From Dehalococcoidia bacterium UBA1332 (GTDB lineage Bacteria > Chloroflexota > Dehalococcoidia > Lucifugimonadales > Lucifugimonadaceae): a stretch of DNA of 13,958 bases. Position 1 is the first letter of the stretch. Each line of letters opens with the position of its first letter. The translations under genes were made by a program, and so were the position numbers. The stretch is from NCBI GenBank assembly GCA_002306745.1, contig DBSW01000140.1, positions 1-13,958 of the forward strand, given 5' to 3'. Positions 7,782 to 13,958 of this stretch are shown piece by piece. The notes under the pieces are model-generated. The model did no database searches, was not told the DNA's origin, and worked only from the letters and a program-made list of their open reading frames with translations.

Positions 7782-9842
7782 ATGAAGAAATTAACCAAAA
7801 TTTTTGCTATCTGTCTGATTGTGGCTTTGTCTATTTACGTAGGCGATTCGTCGCATAACTTAGAAGTGGTCCAGGCCGACCATAGTTACAGTCAACTTGA
7901 ATTTAAGGTCAACATCCAATCAGTTAGTGAAACAGGTGGTTGTATAGATGATTGGCTTTTTGGGTGCGGGGACGCAGATTTTTACCCGGAAGTCAGTTTG
8001 AATGCTGGAGCTAATGTAACTTACAGCTATGTAGATGATGACAACTCTATTTCCCCTAATTGGACTTTTCCAAAGGCTGGTAGTGCCAACCACCCAGTAT
8101 TGATGCAGAAACGAGCTGATTTCGTTATCAAGATATGGGATCGTGACGGTGGTTTACGCGGGGATGATGACCCGATTGACATCAAACCAAATGCAGGAAG
8201 ATCCCTGATTGGTCACGTAGAATGGAATTTTGACGAGGCAAATCCAGCTGATACTTTTACGTGGGCCAAATTAGTCGTGGATGGTGCCGGAGTTGGCGGT
8301 GCTGATTTTGAAACTTTTTTTGAGGTTGATCCACCCCATGGGTTTATTGTCGAGGACATCCAGTTCTCAGGGAATGCAGGCGATCGTGCTAGGGTAACTT
8401 TGGACTTTATGCTGGAAGTGTCCGGTGGTATTCCAGTCGATGAGCCCGGTGCGAAAGTAAGGCCATTAGGTATACATACACCTATACACCCTAGCCCGAC
8501 TGATGATTTAACAATAACCGCAGGACTTGTCGATGAATATGGAGACGCAGTCAGCTTCGACACCTTAGAAATTTGGATAGATGAAGACGGTCTTGAAAGC
8601 ACCAAAGATGACCGATCGGTTCTGCAGGGAACGGTATTGGGTACTTGCTGGCCAAGCGGATCTTCGTCTGGCTCAACTTGTAGCGAGACAGTAGATCTAT
8701 CATTAATACCAGAAGCTCCAGGTTTAGGACCTAATGTTCAAAGAACTTTTTCATATGGTATTTATGCCAAGAACGCTGCAACTCATGGAACTGCGTTATG
8801 GTCTGGCTGGCGAACACTGACCGTTGGTAACCGGACTGGAGCCAATTTCATAGGATTCTCTTTGGGTAAAGGGAATCCTAAGAATGCTGTGGATCTGCTG
8901 TTTACTCCACACGCTGAAGACTACGGCGCCACAGACTGTTCGAATGAACCTGTTGATTCTGAGCTACTCAACCCTGGAGTTTATGACGCCAATAATGATG
9001 GTTTGATGTTCCCAATCCCTAGAATGCCAGTATGTGCAACTCCTGTTTCTCAAACGCTCTTTACTGCCGGAATAGAAGATATCTGGACTAATGCTTTTGT
9101 TACATCAGTGGATTGGGAGAATGACATTAGTGGTTCTATAGACACACCTCCGCATCTAGATGTGATTACTCTATATCAAGATCGATTCAATTATTGGTAC
9201 ACAACTGAGCCAGGAATCGGTACTGGATTCAGTGACGGCGATTGTGGTGTTGTTATACCCAAGACGATACAAAACGGTATTGTTCTGCCTGTGGCTTCTT
9301 TTGTAGACACTGCATTTTTGTTGCATACCACTCCTTGGAGAGATTGTGCTCCTGGGGGAGGCAAACGTGTAACAATCGAGCAGGCTGAGTATCCTACAGC
9401 ACTCCATGAGATGGGACATCGTCCCTTTGGTGCGGCTGATATTTACTGTTGTGATGGAGGTTATTTTCAGGTCGGCGCATACCCTAATCTTTACGCTGAG
9501 CAAGAAGAATTTGATTTGTGGTATCCAGGTCAGTCTTATGTAGAAGGGGTCGACCAAGATTACGATTGGGGAGACTCAGTTCCAGGGTGTGAGGACGAGC
9601 CGTTACTCGGGTCATCTGGAATGCCTGTTCCTGACGCAAACAATGATCCCTGCCCAAGTTTCGAAGATGATCATTTTGGTAGTAGTGATTGGTTTAGGCC
9701 TGAACCAGTACAGAGTTTGATGGGAAATCAGTGGTCGTCCGTGGTTTTGGCGGATGGTAGAACAGTTTACGTTCAGGCAGGGCCTAGTACTTTCCACAGA
9801 ATCCAATGGTATATAGGAAACTGCGATGGGGGAGGATGCTAA
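7782..9842 (+). CDS. Secreted M64-like zinc metalloprotease, multidomain
   Basis: This 686-residue protein is an exported protease. Residues 1-32 form a Sec signal peptide (M-K-K-L-T-K, hydrophobic core 7-20, V-Q-A before Asp33). Residues about 33-215 look like a beta-sandwich with an acidic loop D-R-D-G-G-L-R-G-D-D-D-P-I-D-I (120-134), a plausible calcium site. Residues about 225-358 resemble an Ig-like or Fn3-like domain. The C-terminal catalytic domain begins near A-V-D-L-L-F-T-P (369-376), continues through F-N-Y-W (469-472), and has H-E-M-G-H at 542-546 followed by F-G-A-A-D-I-Y. Asp553 is eleven residues after the first His, the spacing I recall from M64 peptidases (H-E-L-G-H-S-F-G-G-L-A-D-E-Y). 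S-L-M-G-N with Met647 fits a metzincin-type Met-turn. Many Cys residues suggest disulfides outside the cytoplasm. GGA lies five bases before ATG 7782. The stop overlaps the next gene's start. An M6-like assignment is the alternative; its active-site spacing fits less well. Confidence 0.8.
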   Translation: MKKLTKIFAICLIVALSIYVGDSSHNLEVVQADHSYSQLEFKVNIQSVSETGGCIDDWLFGCGDADFYPEVSLNAGANVTYSYVDDDNSISPNWTFPKAGSANHPVLMQKRADFVIKIWDRDGGLRGDDDPIDIKPNAGRSLIGHVEWNFDEANPADTFTWAKLVVDGAGVGGADFETFFEVDPPHGFIVEDIQFSGNAGDRARVTLDFMLEVSGGIPVDEPGAKVRPLGIHTPIHPSPTDDLTITAGLVDEYGDAVSFDTLEIWIDEDGLESTKDDRSVLQGTVLGTCWPSGSSSGSTCSETVDLSLIPEAPGLGPNVQRTFSYGIYAKNAATHGTALWSGWRTLTVGNRTGANFIGFSLGKGNPKNAVDLLFTPHAEDYGATDCSNEPVDSELLNPGVYDANNDGLMFPIPRMPVCATPVSQTLFTAGIEDIWTNAFVTSVDWENDISGSIDTPPHLDVITLYQDRFNYWYTTEPGIGTGFSDGDCGVVIPKTIQNGIVLPVASFVDTAFLLHTTPWRDCAPGGGKRVTIEQAEYPTALHEMGHRPFGAADIYCCDGGYFQVGAYPNLYAEQEEFDLWYPGQSYVEGVDQDYDWGDSVPGCEDEPLLGSSGMPVPDANNDPCPSFEDDHFGSSDWFRPEPVQSLMGNQWSSVVLADGRTVYVQAGPSTFHRIQWYIGNCDGGGC

Positions 9843-9844
9843 TG
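9828..9844 (+). promoter_or_regulatory. Shine-Dalgarno and TAATG overlap coupling two genes
   Basis: A strong GGGGGAGG (9828-9835) lies inside the last codons of the metalloprotease gene, six bases ahead of ATG 9842. That ATG shares its A with the TAA stop (TAATG). This layout is typical of translational coupling. It decides the start of the downstream gene: two other in-frame ATGs, at 9806 and 9836, lie before the ribosome-binding site or directly on its end. Confidence 0.85.
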
Positions 9845-11626
9845 GCTATTCAATTCATATCTGTGGCAAAGTTTTATCGCTTGCGCGTGATTGTTTTGGT
9901 CCTTTCGTTGATCTTTGCTACCAACATTACCTCCTCAAGTGTGGTTCTAGCGGATGGTGAGGATCCCCATCCGGCGCTAACTGACGATGTACCTCAGATC
10001 GACATGTCCGATACCGAATTGCTCATCAATCTGAAAATTTCGGCCGAGCCAACGGGAGAGTTAACTTTAGAGACTCATCATTTTCGTGAAGATGTCTTAA
10101 GTTCTCCTATAGCCGTTCCGTGGTTTTGGGCGGCTCGGATAATTACATTCGATAATCGATGTTCGAGATTGACCCCGTTGGAAGACCCCACGATAGCCCG
10201 ATTTGAGGATCCAGAGGATTCCCATGAACATGCTCATGAACATTGGGGTTCTACGACGACGGCGACTGAACTTCAAGTAGAATTGCCTGTGGACCCAGGT
10301 ATGCATGAGATAGAGATTCTCAACTCAGATTATGAGGTTGTTGCTAAATATAATGCAGCTATTCTCCTTGATTCCTTCTGCGAGGGTGATCCAGATAATT
10401 CACTCTGCGCGCTTAGAAAATCTTTGTTGATTCTTTTGGATGACGATGATGGCATGGAAGATTTTTCTGTGGATATATCAGATTCATTCGAAGACTTAGA
10501 ACATTTAGAAAAGGTTAGTAACCGAGAAGGTTATAAAGTACTTTCATCAGATGAAAGACCCCTTTATCTCGTGGACATAGCGAAAACTTCGTTTCCTTGG
10601 GATAAAGCTCACAGCACCACAAATCCGTTCGAACATTCATCTGGGAAGGGTGTTTACAACGGCTATAAAGGATTGCGGTCAGGTGATATTGACCAATCAG
10701 AAGGGTCTTTGATGATTTCTCTTGAAGAGCCTGCTAGAGGTATTGGGATGAAACTCGGGTTTATGACTCCTAGTCAGGTCATGAAGCAAGATGAAGTTGC
10801 TTTGGAAATGTCGAGTATTCTTGCGGATTATGACGAAGGTGTACCATCTGAGATCTTAGAAAAAGTTTCGACCCAGTTAATCGGCAAGAATGACCCGGTA
10901 TTAGTGAAATTTGCGGTTTATGATTCTGATCGAAAAAAAATCAATTCAACGCAAAAATCGATCGTGCCAGTCCCTGGTCTTCATACATTTGTGGGCCTTG
11001 TTACCCCAAACAACAACATCTCGTACGTCGAGATTAGGTATCATGATTTTGAAAATCCCGATTATGCATCAGCTGAGTTTATTACGGATGTTTTATTGTT
11101 TGCTCAAGATGCCGAAAAGATTGATCCGAGGCCGTTTGACATTAATGAAAAACCGTGTGAAAGCCCCATACTTTTTCATACCGGACCGATCACCGATTTC
11201 AAACCACTCCCTGAGCTTGATCGATTGGTCTTGCCGGAACCGGAGGATCATGTCCACGAAGATTTAATCGATCCAACTGTGACGCCAGTTGTTAAAGATC
11301 CGATTGTCCCTACATCCACTCCAACTATAACTCCTCCGCGTCCAGATCTTTCGGGTCCCGGAAGCAGGGGAGATTCCGGAAGTAATCCTTTATCTGGTGG
11401 TAGTAACGGCCAAGAACCAGTAATCGAAACCAGGTCTGACCGAAATGATGATGATGATGCACCTCAAGAAATTGCGGTGAGTTGCAACTCTGCGTTTGGG
11501 GACGGAGGTAAATCTTCGTCAGAAGGGATTGCAATTGGTATCGGTTTGGTCTTTTTATTCGCTTACTTTAAGCGTCGACAATTTAGATCTGTAAAATCAT
11601 TTGTGGTTGACAGGTTAAGGGTCTAA
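9842..11626 (+). CDS. Exported, C-terminally membrane-anchored partner of the protease
   Basis: I recognise the architecture but not the family. Residues 1-37 form a signal peptide (core R-V-I-V-L-V-L-S-L-I-F, then V-L-A before Asp38). A His cluster H-E-H-A-H-E-H spans residues 128-134. The middle region (about 210-450) has the feel of a jelly-roll domain: G-I-G-M-K-L-G-F, V-K-F-A-V-Y-D-S-D, G-L-H-T-F-V-G-L, Y-V-E-I-R-Y-H-D, F-I-T-D-V-L-L-F-A, as in exported proteins that end in sorting tails. Residues about 478-545 are a Pro/Thr then Gly/Ser/Asp-rich linker that would span the envelope. Cys548 (S-C-N-S-A) is followed by a membrane helix at 562-576 and K-R-R at 577-579. The coupling to the metalloprotease gene suggests the products work together, for example as protease and surface anchor or inhibitor; that is inference. 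The protein is 594 residues from the chosen ATG. No LPXTG motif is present. Confidence 0.8.
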   Translation: MAIQFISVAKFYRLRVIVLVLSLIFATNITSSSVVLADGEDPHPALTDDVPQIDMSDTELLINLKISAEPTGELTLETHHFREDVLSSPIAVPWFWAARIITFDNRCSRLTPLEDPTIARFEDPEDSHEHAHEHWGSTTTATELQVELPVDPGMHEIEILNSDYEVVAKYNAAILLDSFCEGDPDNSLCALRKSLLILLDDDDGMEDFSVDISDSFEDLEHLEKVSNREGYKVLSSDERPLYLVDIAKTSFPWDKAHSTTNPFEHSSGKGVYNGYKGLRSGDIDQSEGSLMISLEEPARGIGMKLGFMTPSQVMKQDEVALEMSSILADYDEGVPSEILEKVSTQLIGKNDPVLVKFAVYDSDRKKINSTQKSIVPVPGLHTFVGLVTPNNNISYVEIRYHDFENPDYASAEFITDVLLFAQDAEKIDPRPFDINEKPCESPILFHTGPITDFKPLPELDRLVLPEPEDHVHEDLIDPTVTPVVKDPIVPTSTPTITPPRPDLSGPGSRGDSGSNPLSGGSNGQEPVIETRSDRNDDDDAPQEIAVSCNSAFGDGGKSSSEGIAIGIGLVFLFAYFKRRQFRSVKSFVVDRLRV

Positions 11627-11703
11627 GTTGGAGCGCTACTTTTATCCGATTGATTTGCTTACCTAGATCGTAATTCGACCCTTAACATTCAAAAGTAAAA
11701 GCG
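11614..11703 (+). other. Two interleaved inverted repeats at the 3' end of the protease operon
   Basis: A perfect 10-base inverted repeat, GTTAAGGGTC (11614-11623, inside the last codons) and GACCCTTAAC (11677-11686), is interleaved with a second pairing: CGCTACTTTT (11634-11643) with AAAAGT (11691-11696) and AGCG (11700-11703), split by a three-base bulge. The order of arms (1, 2, 1', 2') is that of a pseudoknot. There is no U tract directly after it. It may be a 3' end structure or processing site of the two-gene transcript. Confidence 0.35.
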
Positions 11704-11810
11704 ATACCAGTAAATCAGCTTAGGCCATCGATAGAAGCCAATTATTTTTCGATCTTAACTTAGATGTACTTTTTTTGCGATATTGCTAAATAGATTTCCT
11801 TATCAACTAA

Positions 11811-12533
11811 ATGCTTGTAGTAAATCCGCTCTATAGTCGACTTGTGCTAAAGCATATTTTTTGGCTATTTATGCTATTAATCGGAATGTTTTTCACAGGA
11901 TGTGAATCGAATAAACACCACGGAAATATCAAATCTATCGACGAAATAAAAACTGTTGAATCTAGACTGGTAATTCTGCATCCGATTAAGAATCTTGAGC
12001 ATGTATGGGGGATTCAGCCATTTAGCACTAGAGATAACAAACATGGGATTATGTTTCACAATGGTCTTGATTACTTCATAAATACCTCTGAGGCTGTAGT
12101 AGTATCCAGTGTCGACGGGACTTTGCTAGAAGCTAGAGTGTTCACCAGACCAGAAGATGGCGCAAGCCAGTTGAACTTGATTATTGAAACACCTAGCGGT
12201 CCATTAGTTTCATATAGTTTGGAGCCTTCTGCTGGATTGGCGAGCATCGACAAAAAAAAATTGCAGTTAGAAATCGCTAATGAGATGAAATCTCGTTTGC
12301 GGGTTAAATCGGGCGCAAGTTTAGTTAAAGGGCAAGAATTAGGGGTTTTAATTGCGCAAGATGATTGGGCTCATGTACACATGTCAGTTAAATGGCCTGT
12401 GAATCGCTCCGAGGTTTGGTTATGCCCGGCTGAGTTTATGGCTCATCAACTTGTGTCTGGAATTCAAACTCGCATCCAGCGCTGGAAAGATATCAACTAT
12501 CAGTCACTATCAAATATAGAAATCTGCAATTAG
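11811..12533 (+). CDS. Lipoprotein with M23/LytM-like metal motif
   Basis: This 240-residue protein has a lipoprotein signal: a hydrophobic run I-F-W-L-F-M-L-L-I-G-M-F-F ending in F-T-G-C with Cys31 as the lipidation site. The residue three before Cys is Phe, less common than Leu. The mature part looks like a diverged M23 (LytM) domain: H-N-G-L-D (His83, Asp87) matches the H-x-x-x-D metal motif, V-V-S-S-V-D-G-T matches the strand where M23 proteins have V-x-A-x-x-x-G-x-V, V-K-G-Q-E-L-G-V resembles the usual V-x-x-G-x-x-I-G, and H-V-H-M-S-V (His188, His190) matches the H-x-H motif. So all four expected metal and catalytic residues are present, while the usual G-x-S/T-G-x-H-L-H-F context is lost. 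It may cut peptidoglycan or another peptide, or be an inactive adaptor. No clear Shine-Dalgarno precedes ATG 11811. It lies 184 bases after the anchored protein, so it probably has its own promoter. Confidence 0.65.
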   Translation: MLVVNPLYSRLVLKHIFWLFMLLIGMFFTGCESNKHHGNIKSIDEIKTVESRLVILHPIKNLEHVWGIQPFSTRDNKHGIMFHNGLDYFINTSEAVVVSSVDGTLLEARVFTRPEDGASQLNLIIETPSGPLVSYSLEPSAGLASIDKKKLQLEIANEMKSRLRVKSGASLVKGQELGVLIAQDDWAHVHMSVKWPVNRSEVWLCPAEFMAHQLVSGIQTRIQRWKDINYQSLSNIEICN

Positions 12534-12736
12534 AGACTCTCTACATTAGTTCTTATACGTTCATACCGTTCTTATTGAATAGGATAAATCTAATTTTTCG
12601 GTAAAAACGGTTTGTATTTGCCCGATCGTAATCCTAGATATTGATAAAAAAGGTTGATTGATGTGCTACATACCTCATAACATGTCGCATAATTCGACCG
12701 ATTCGGTAATAAATAATCGATATGGGAGCTATTTTG
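12534..12736 (+). other. Intergenic leader before the PhyH gene
   Basis: I see no gene here. A loose 6-base inverted repeat, ACCGTT (12565-12570) and AACGGT (12606-12611), could be part of a terminator for the lipoprotein gene, but it lacks a convincing T tract. A weak promoter-like pair, TTGATT (12654) and CATAAC (12676) with 16-base spacing, is the best candidate I find for the PhyH gene. GGGAG at 12724-12728 is the PhyH ribosome-binding site, eight bases before ATG 12737. Confidence 0.3.
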
Positions 12737-13747
12737 ATGGTTACGGCGACGAAAAACATCACCGAGCAGTTTGCTGAGCAGGGTTACGTAAAAGTTGAGG
12801 GTATTCTAGACCCAGAGACAGTTCTTGACCCCATAATTGAGGAGTACCACGGTGTTCTTGATCAACTTGCGACCGACCTTTTCGCTGAAGGTCAGATCAG
12901 CTCCGAATTCAAAGACCTTCCCTTCGATAAACGTTTAATTAAGATTTATCAGGAAACCGGTCAAGCTCACGCACAGTACTTTGATTTTTCGCTACCTTTT
13001 TCTGGAGTCCGACCTGACACTCCATTTTGGACCGGGCCAGCTGTGTTTAACGCCTTTGTTAACGACAATCTATTGGATGTTGTTGAACAGTTAATTGGAC
13101 CTGAAATTTACTCTAATCCAGTTCAGCATGTGCGCATCAAGCCACCTGAAAAATTCCTGCCCTCGGATGACAATGGCATGCCCGTCATAGGTGCAACCGC
13201 TTGGCATCAGGACCACGGTGTTGTAACGGAAGAGGCCGATGAAACAAACATGATCACCACTTGGTTTTCACTAACAGATACACCTGTTGAGTCGGGTCCA
13301 TTGCGTGTCGTGCCGGGAAGTCATGATGATGGCTTGCTGACCCACTGTCTGGACTATGAAGGAAACGGTCCTGAATTTCGTGGTGGTAGACAGATCCCAG
13401 AACGTTTATTCACGAAAGATCAGTCGGTGCCGTTGCCTACAAAAAGAGGAGACGTCATATTCCTACACAAGCAATTGGTGCACGGTTCGTTAGCTAATGT
13501 AAGCGACCAGATTAGGTGGAGTTTTGATCTCCGGTATAACCCTATTGGGGAAAATACTGGCCGAGAGATATTCCCTGGTTTTGTTGCAAGGAGTAAAGCG
13601 AATCCAGAAAGTGAATTGCGCGATCCTGATCGGTGGCAAAAAAGTTGGTTAGACTGTAGGTCACGAATGGCTAAAGTGAATCAATCAGGTATGGACGACG
13701 TCCCCTTCAGTAGGTGGGAGGATGGTCATCCAGATTGCGAAACGTAA
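12737..13747 (+). CDS. Phytanoyl-CoA dioxygenase (PhyH) family protein
   Basis: This 336-residue protein is a cytoplasmic Fe(II)/2-oxoglutarate-dependent dioxygenase of the PhyH family, which hydroxylates or otherwise oxidises small molecules. The iron facial triad is complete: His157 and Asp159 in W-H-Q-D-H-G, and His249 in L-V-H-G-S-L-A-N. Arg260 in Q-I-R-W-S-F-D-L-R-Y is placed to bind 2-oxoglutarate. The motif G-P-L-R-V-V-P-G-S-H between the iron ligands is typical of the family, as is the N-terminal F-A-E-Q-G-Y-V-K-V-E-G-I-L. An ATG at 12722 is also in frame, but its own bases plus the next codon form GGGAG, eight bases before ATG 12737, so I chose 12737. It lies 203 bases after the lipoprotein gene and seems to be transcribed alone within the window. 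The long acidic and Trp-rich C-terminus (R-W-Q-K-S-W-L-D, S-R-W-E-D-G-H) is seen in many uncharacterised environmental members. The substrate is unknown. Confidence 0.93.
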   Translation: MVTATKNITEQFAEQGYVKVEGILDPETVLDPIIEEYHGVLDQLATDLFAEGQISSEFKDLPFDKRLIKIYQETGQAHAQYFDFSLPFSGVRPDTPFWTGPAVFNAFVNDNLLDVVEQLIGPEIYSNPVQHVRIKPPEKFLPSDDNGMPVIGATAWHQDHGVVTEEADETNMITTWFSLTDTPVESGPLRVVPGSHDDGLLTHCLDYEGNGPEFRGGRQIPERLFTKDQSVPLPTKRGDVIFLHKQLVHGSLANVSDQIRWSFDLRYNPIGENTGREIFPGFVARSKANPESELRDPDRWQKSWLDCRSRMAKVNQSGMDDVPFSRWEDGHPDCET

Positions 13748-13958
13748 GCTGAACGTTATGGCTTCTATGACAAAGGGTATAACGGCCTAAGTGTTTTAGG
13801 TTTGTTGCACTCGTATTCCTAGTGCGCTGAGCATCTGTTTATCAACGTCACATAACAGCTGCTAGGAAATAACTACTCAGAAATGGAATTTAATCTGGAT
13901 GATATGTATCTATTCATGCTGCTAAAGATTATTTTCTTTTGAGTAAAACGGAGAGTTT
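13748..13958 (+). other. Right-end intergenic region, one weak stem after PhyH
   Basis: No convincing gene is seen before the window ends. CCTAA (13786-13790) and TTAGG (13796-13800) form a 5-base stem with a 5-base loop followed by TTTGTT, a poor terminator candidate for the PhyH gene. A second short stem, GCACT (13807-13811) and AGTGC (13821-13825), follows. The end of the window is AT-rich and may lead into the next gene's promoter. Confidence 0.25.

Noticed and set aside
8213..8605. Open frame of 130 codons on the minus strand inside the metalloprotease gene
   Set aside because: It is antisense to clear coding sequence, is rich in Ser and Pro from complementary codons, and has no ribosome-binding site of note. 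The 128-codon minus frame at 9171-9557 was rejected for the same reason.
9405..9446. M6 (immune inhibitor A-like) assignment of the secreted protease
   Set aside because: M6 has the Asp ten residues after the first His (H-E-x-x-H-x-x-G-x-x-D); here it is eleven, as in M64, and the F-N-Y-W segment also fits M64 better.
11279..11626. Sortase-type (LPXTG) cell-wall anchor on the coupled partner protein
   Set aside because: No LPXTG or close variant occurs before the membrane helix; only the linker, Cys, helix and basic end are present.
13883..13942. Small open frame of 19 codons (M-E-F-N-L-D-D-M)
   Set aside because: It has only a weak upstream GGA, ends after a hydrophobic stretch and has no further support; frames of this length are expected by chance.

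Overview
The window looks like bacterial DNA of roughly 44-45% GC (estimated by eye): start sites are preceded by Shine-Dalgarno-like GGAG or GAGA motifs, proteins carry bacterial signal peptides, and one has a lipobox. The mix of a GMC flavoenzyme, an M81/MlrC-type peptidase, two serine hydrolases (PF20091-like and CocE/NonD) and a PhyH dioxygenase, next to large secreted proteins, resembles the catabolic gene sets of uncultured marine bacteria such as SAR202-type Chloroflexota. That placement is an inference from gene content only; no rRNA, tRNA or phylogenetic marker is present.

Left part (1-7531), small-molecule catabolism. A GMC oxidoreductase, cut by the left window edge, converges on an M81 peptidase on the minus strand. 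The M81 gene shares a roughly 120-base divergent control region with a plus-strand run of three genes: a PF20091-type alpha/beta hydrolase, a CocE/NonD hydrolase with an intact Ser-Asp-His triad, and an unrecognised 185-residue cytoplasmic protein. The gaps in this run are 66 and 36 bases, so it is probably one operon. Together the enzymes could oxidise an alcohol and cut ester and amide bonds of an organic substrate; the substrate cannot be read from the sequence.

Middle part (7532-12533), cell surface. After a 250-base leader holding a strong hairpin comes a large secreted zinc metalloprotease with an M64-like active site (HEMGH, then F-G-x-x-D-x-Y) and a Met-turn-like SLMGN. Its stop codon overlaps the start of a second exported protein (TAATG, behind a strong GGAGG), which ends in a Thr/Pro linker, a Cys-containing tail, one membrane helix and a basic end. 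The pair is very probably translationally coupled: a released or surface protease with a membrane-anchored partner. A lipoprotein with an M23/LytM-like metal motif (H-x3-D and H-x-H) follows after 184 bases. This three-gene surface group is the part most likely to be undescribed.

Right part (12534-13958): a complete PhyH-family Fe(II)/2-oxoglutarate dioxygenase behind a 203-base leader, then about 210 bases in which I see no convincing gene. No CRISPR array, insertion sequence, structural RNA gene or tRNA was recognised. Start codons were re-chosen for four genes on ribosome-binding-site evidence (M81, CocE, the coupled partner and PhyH).
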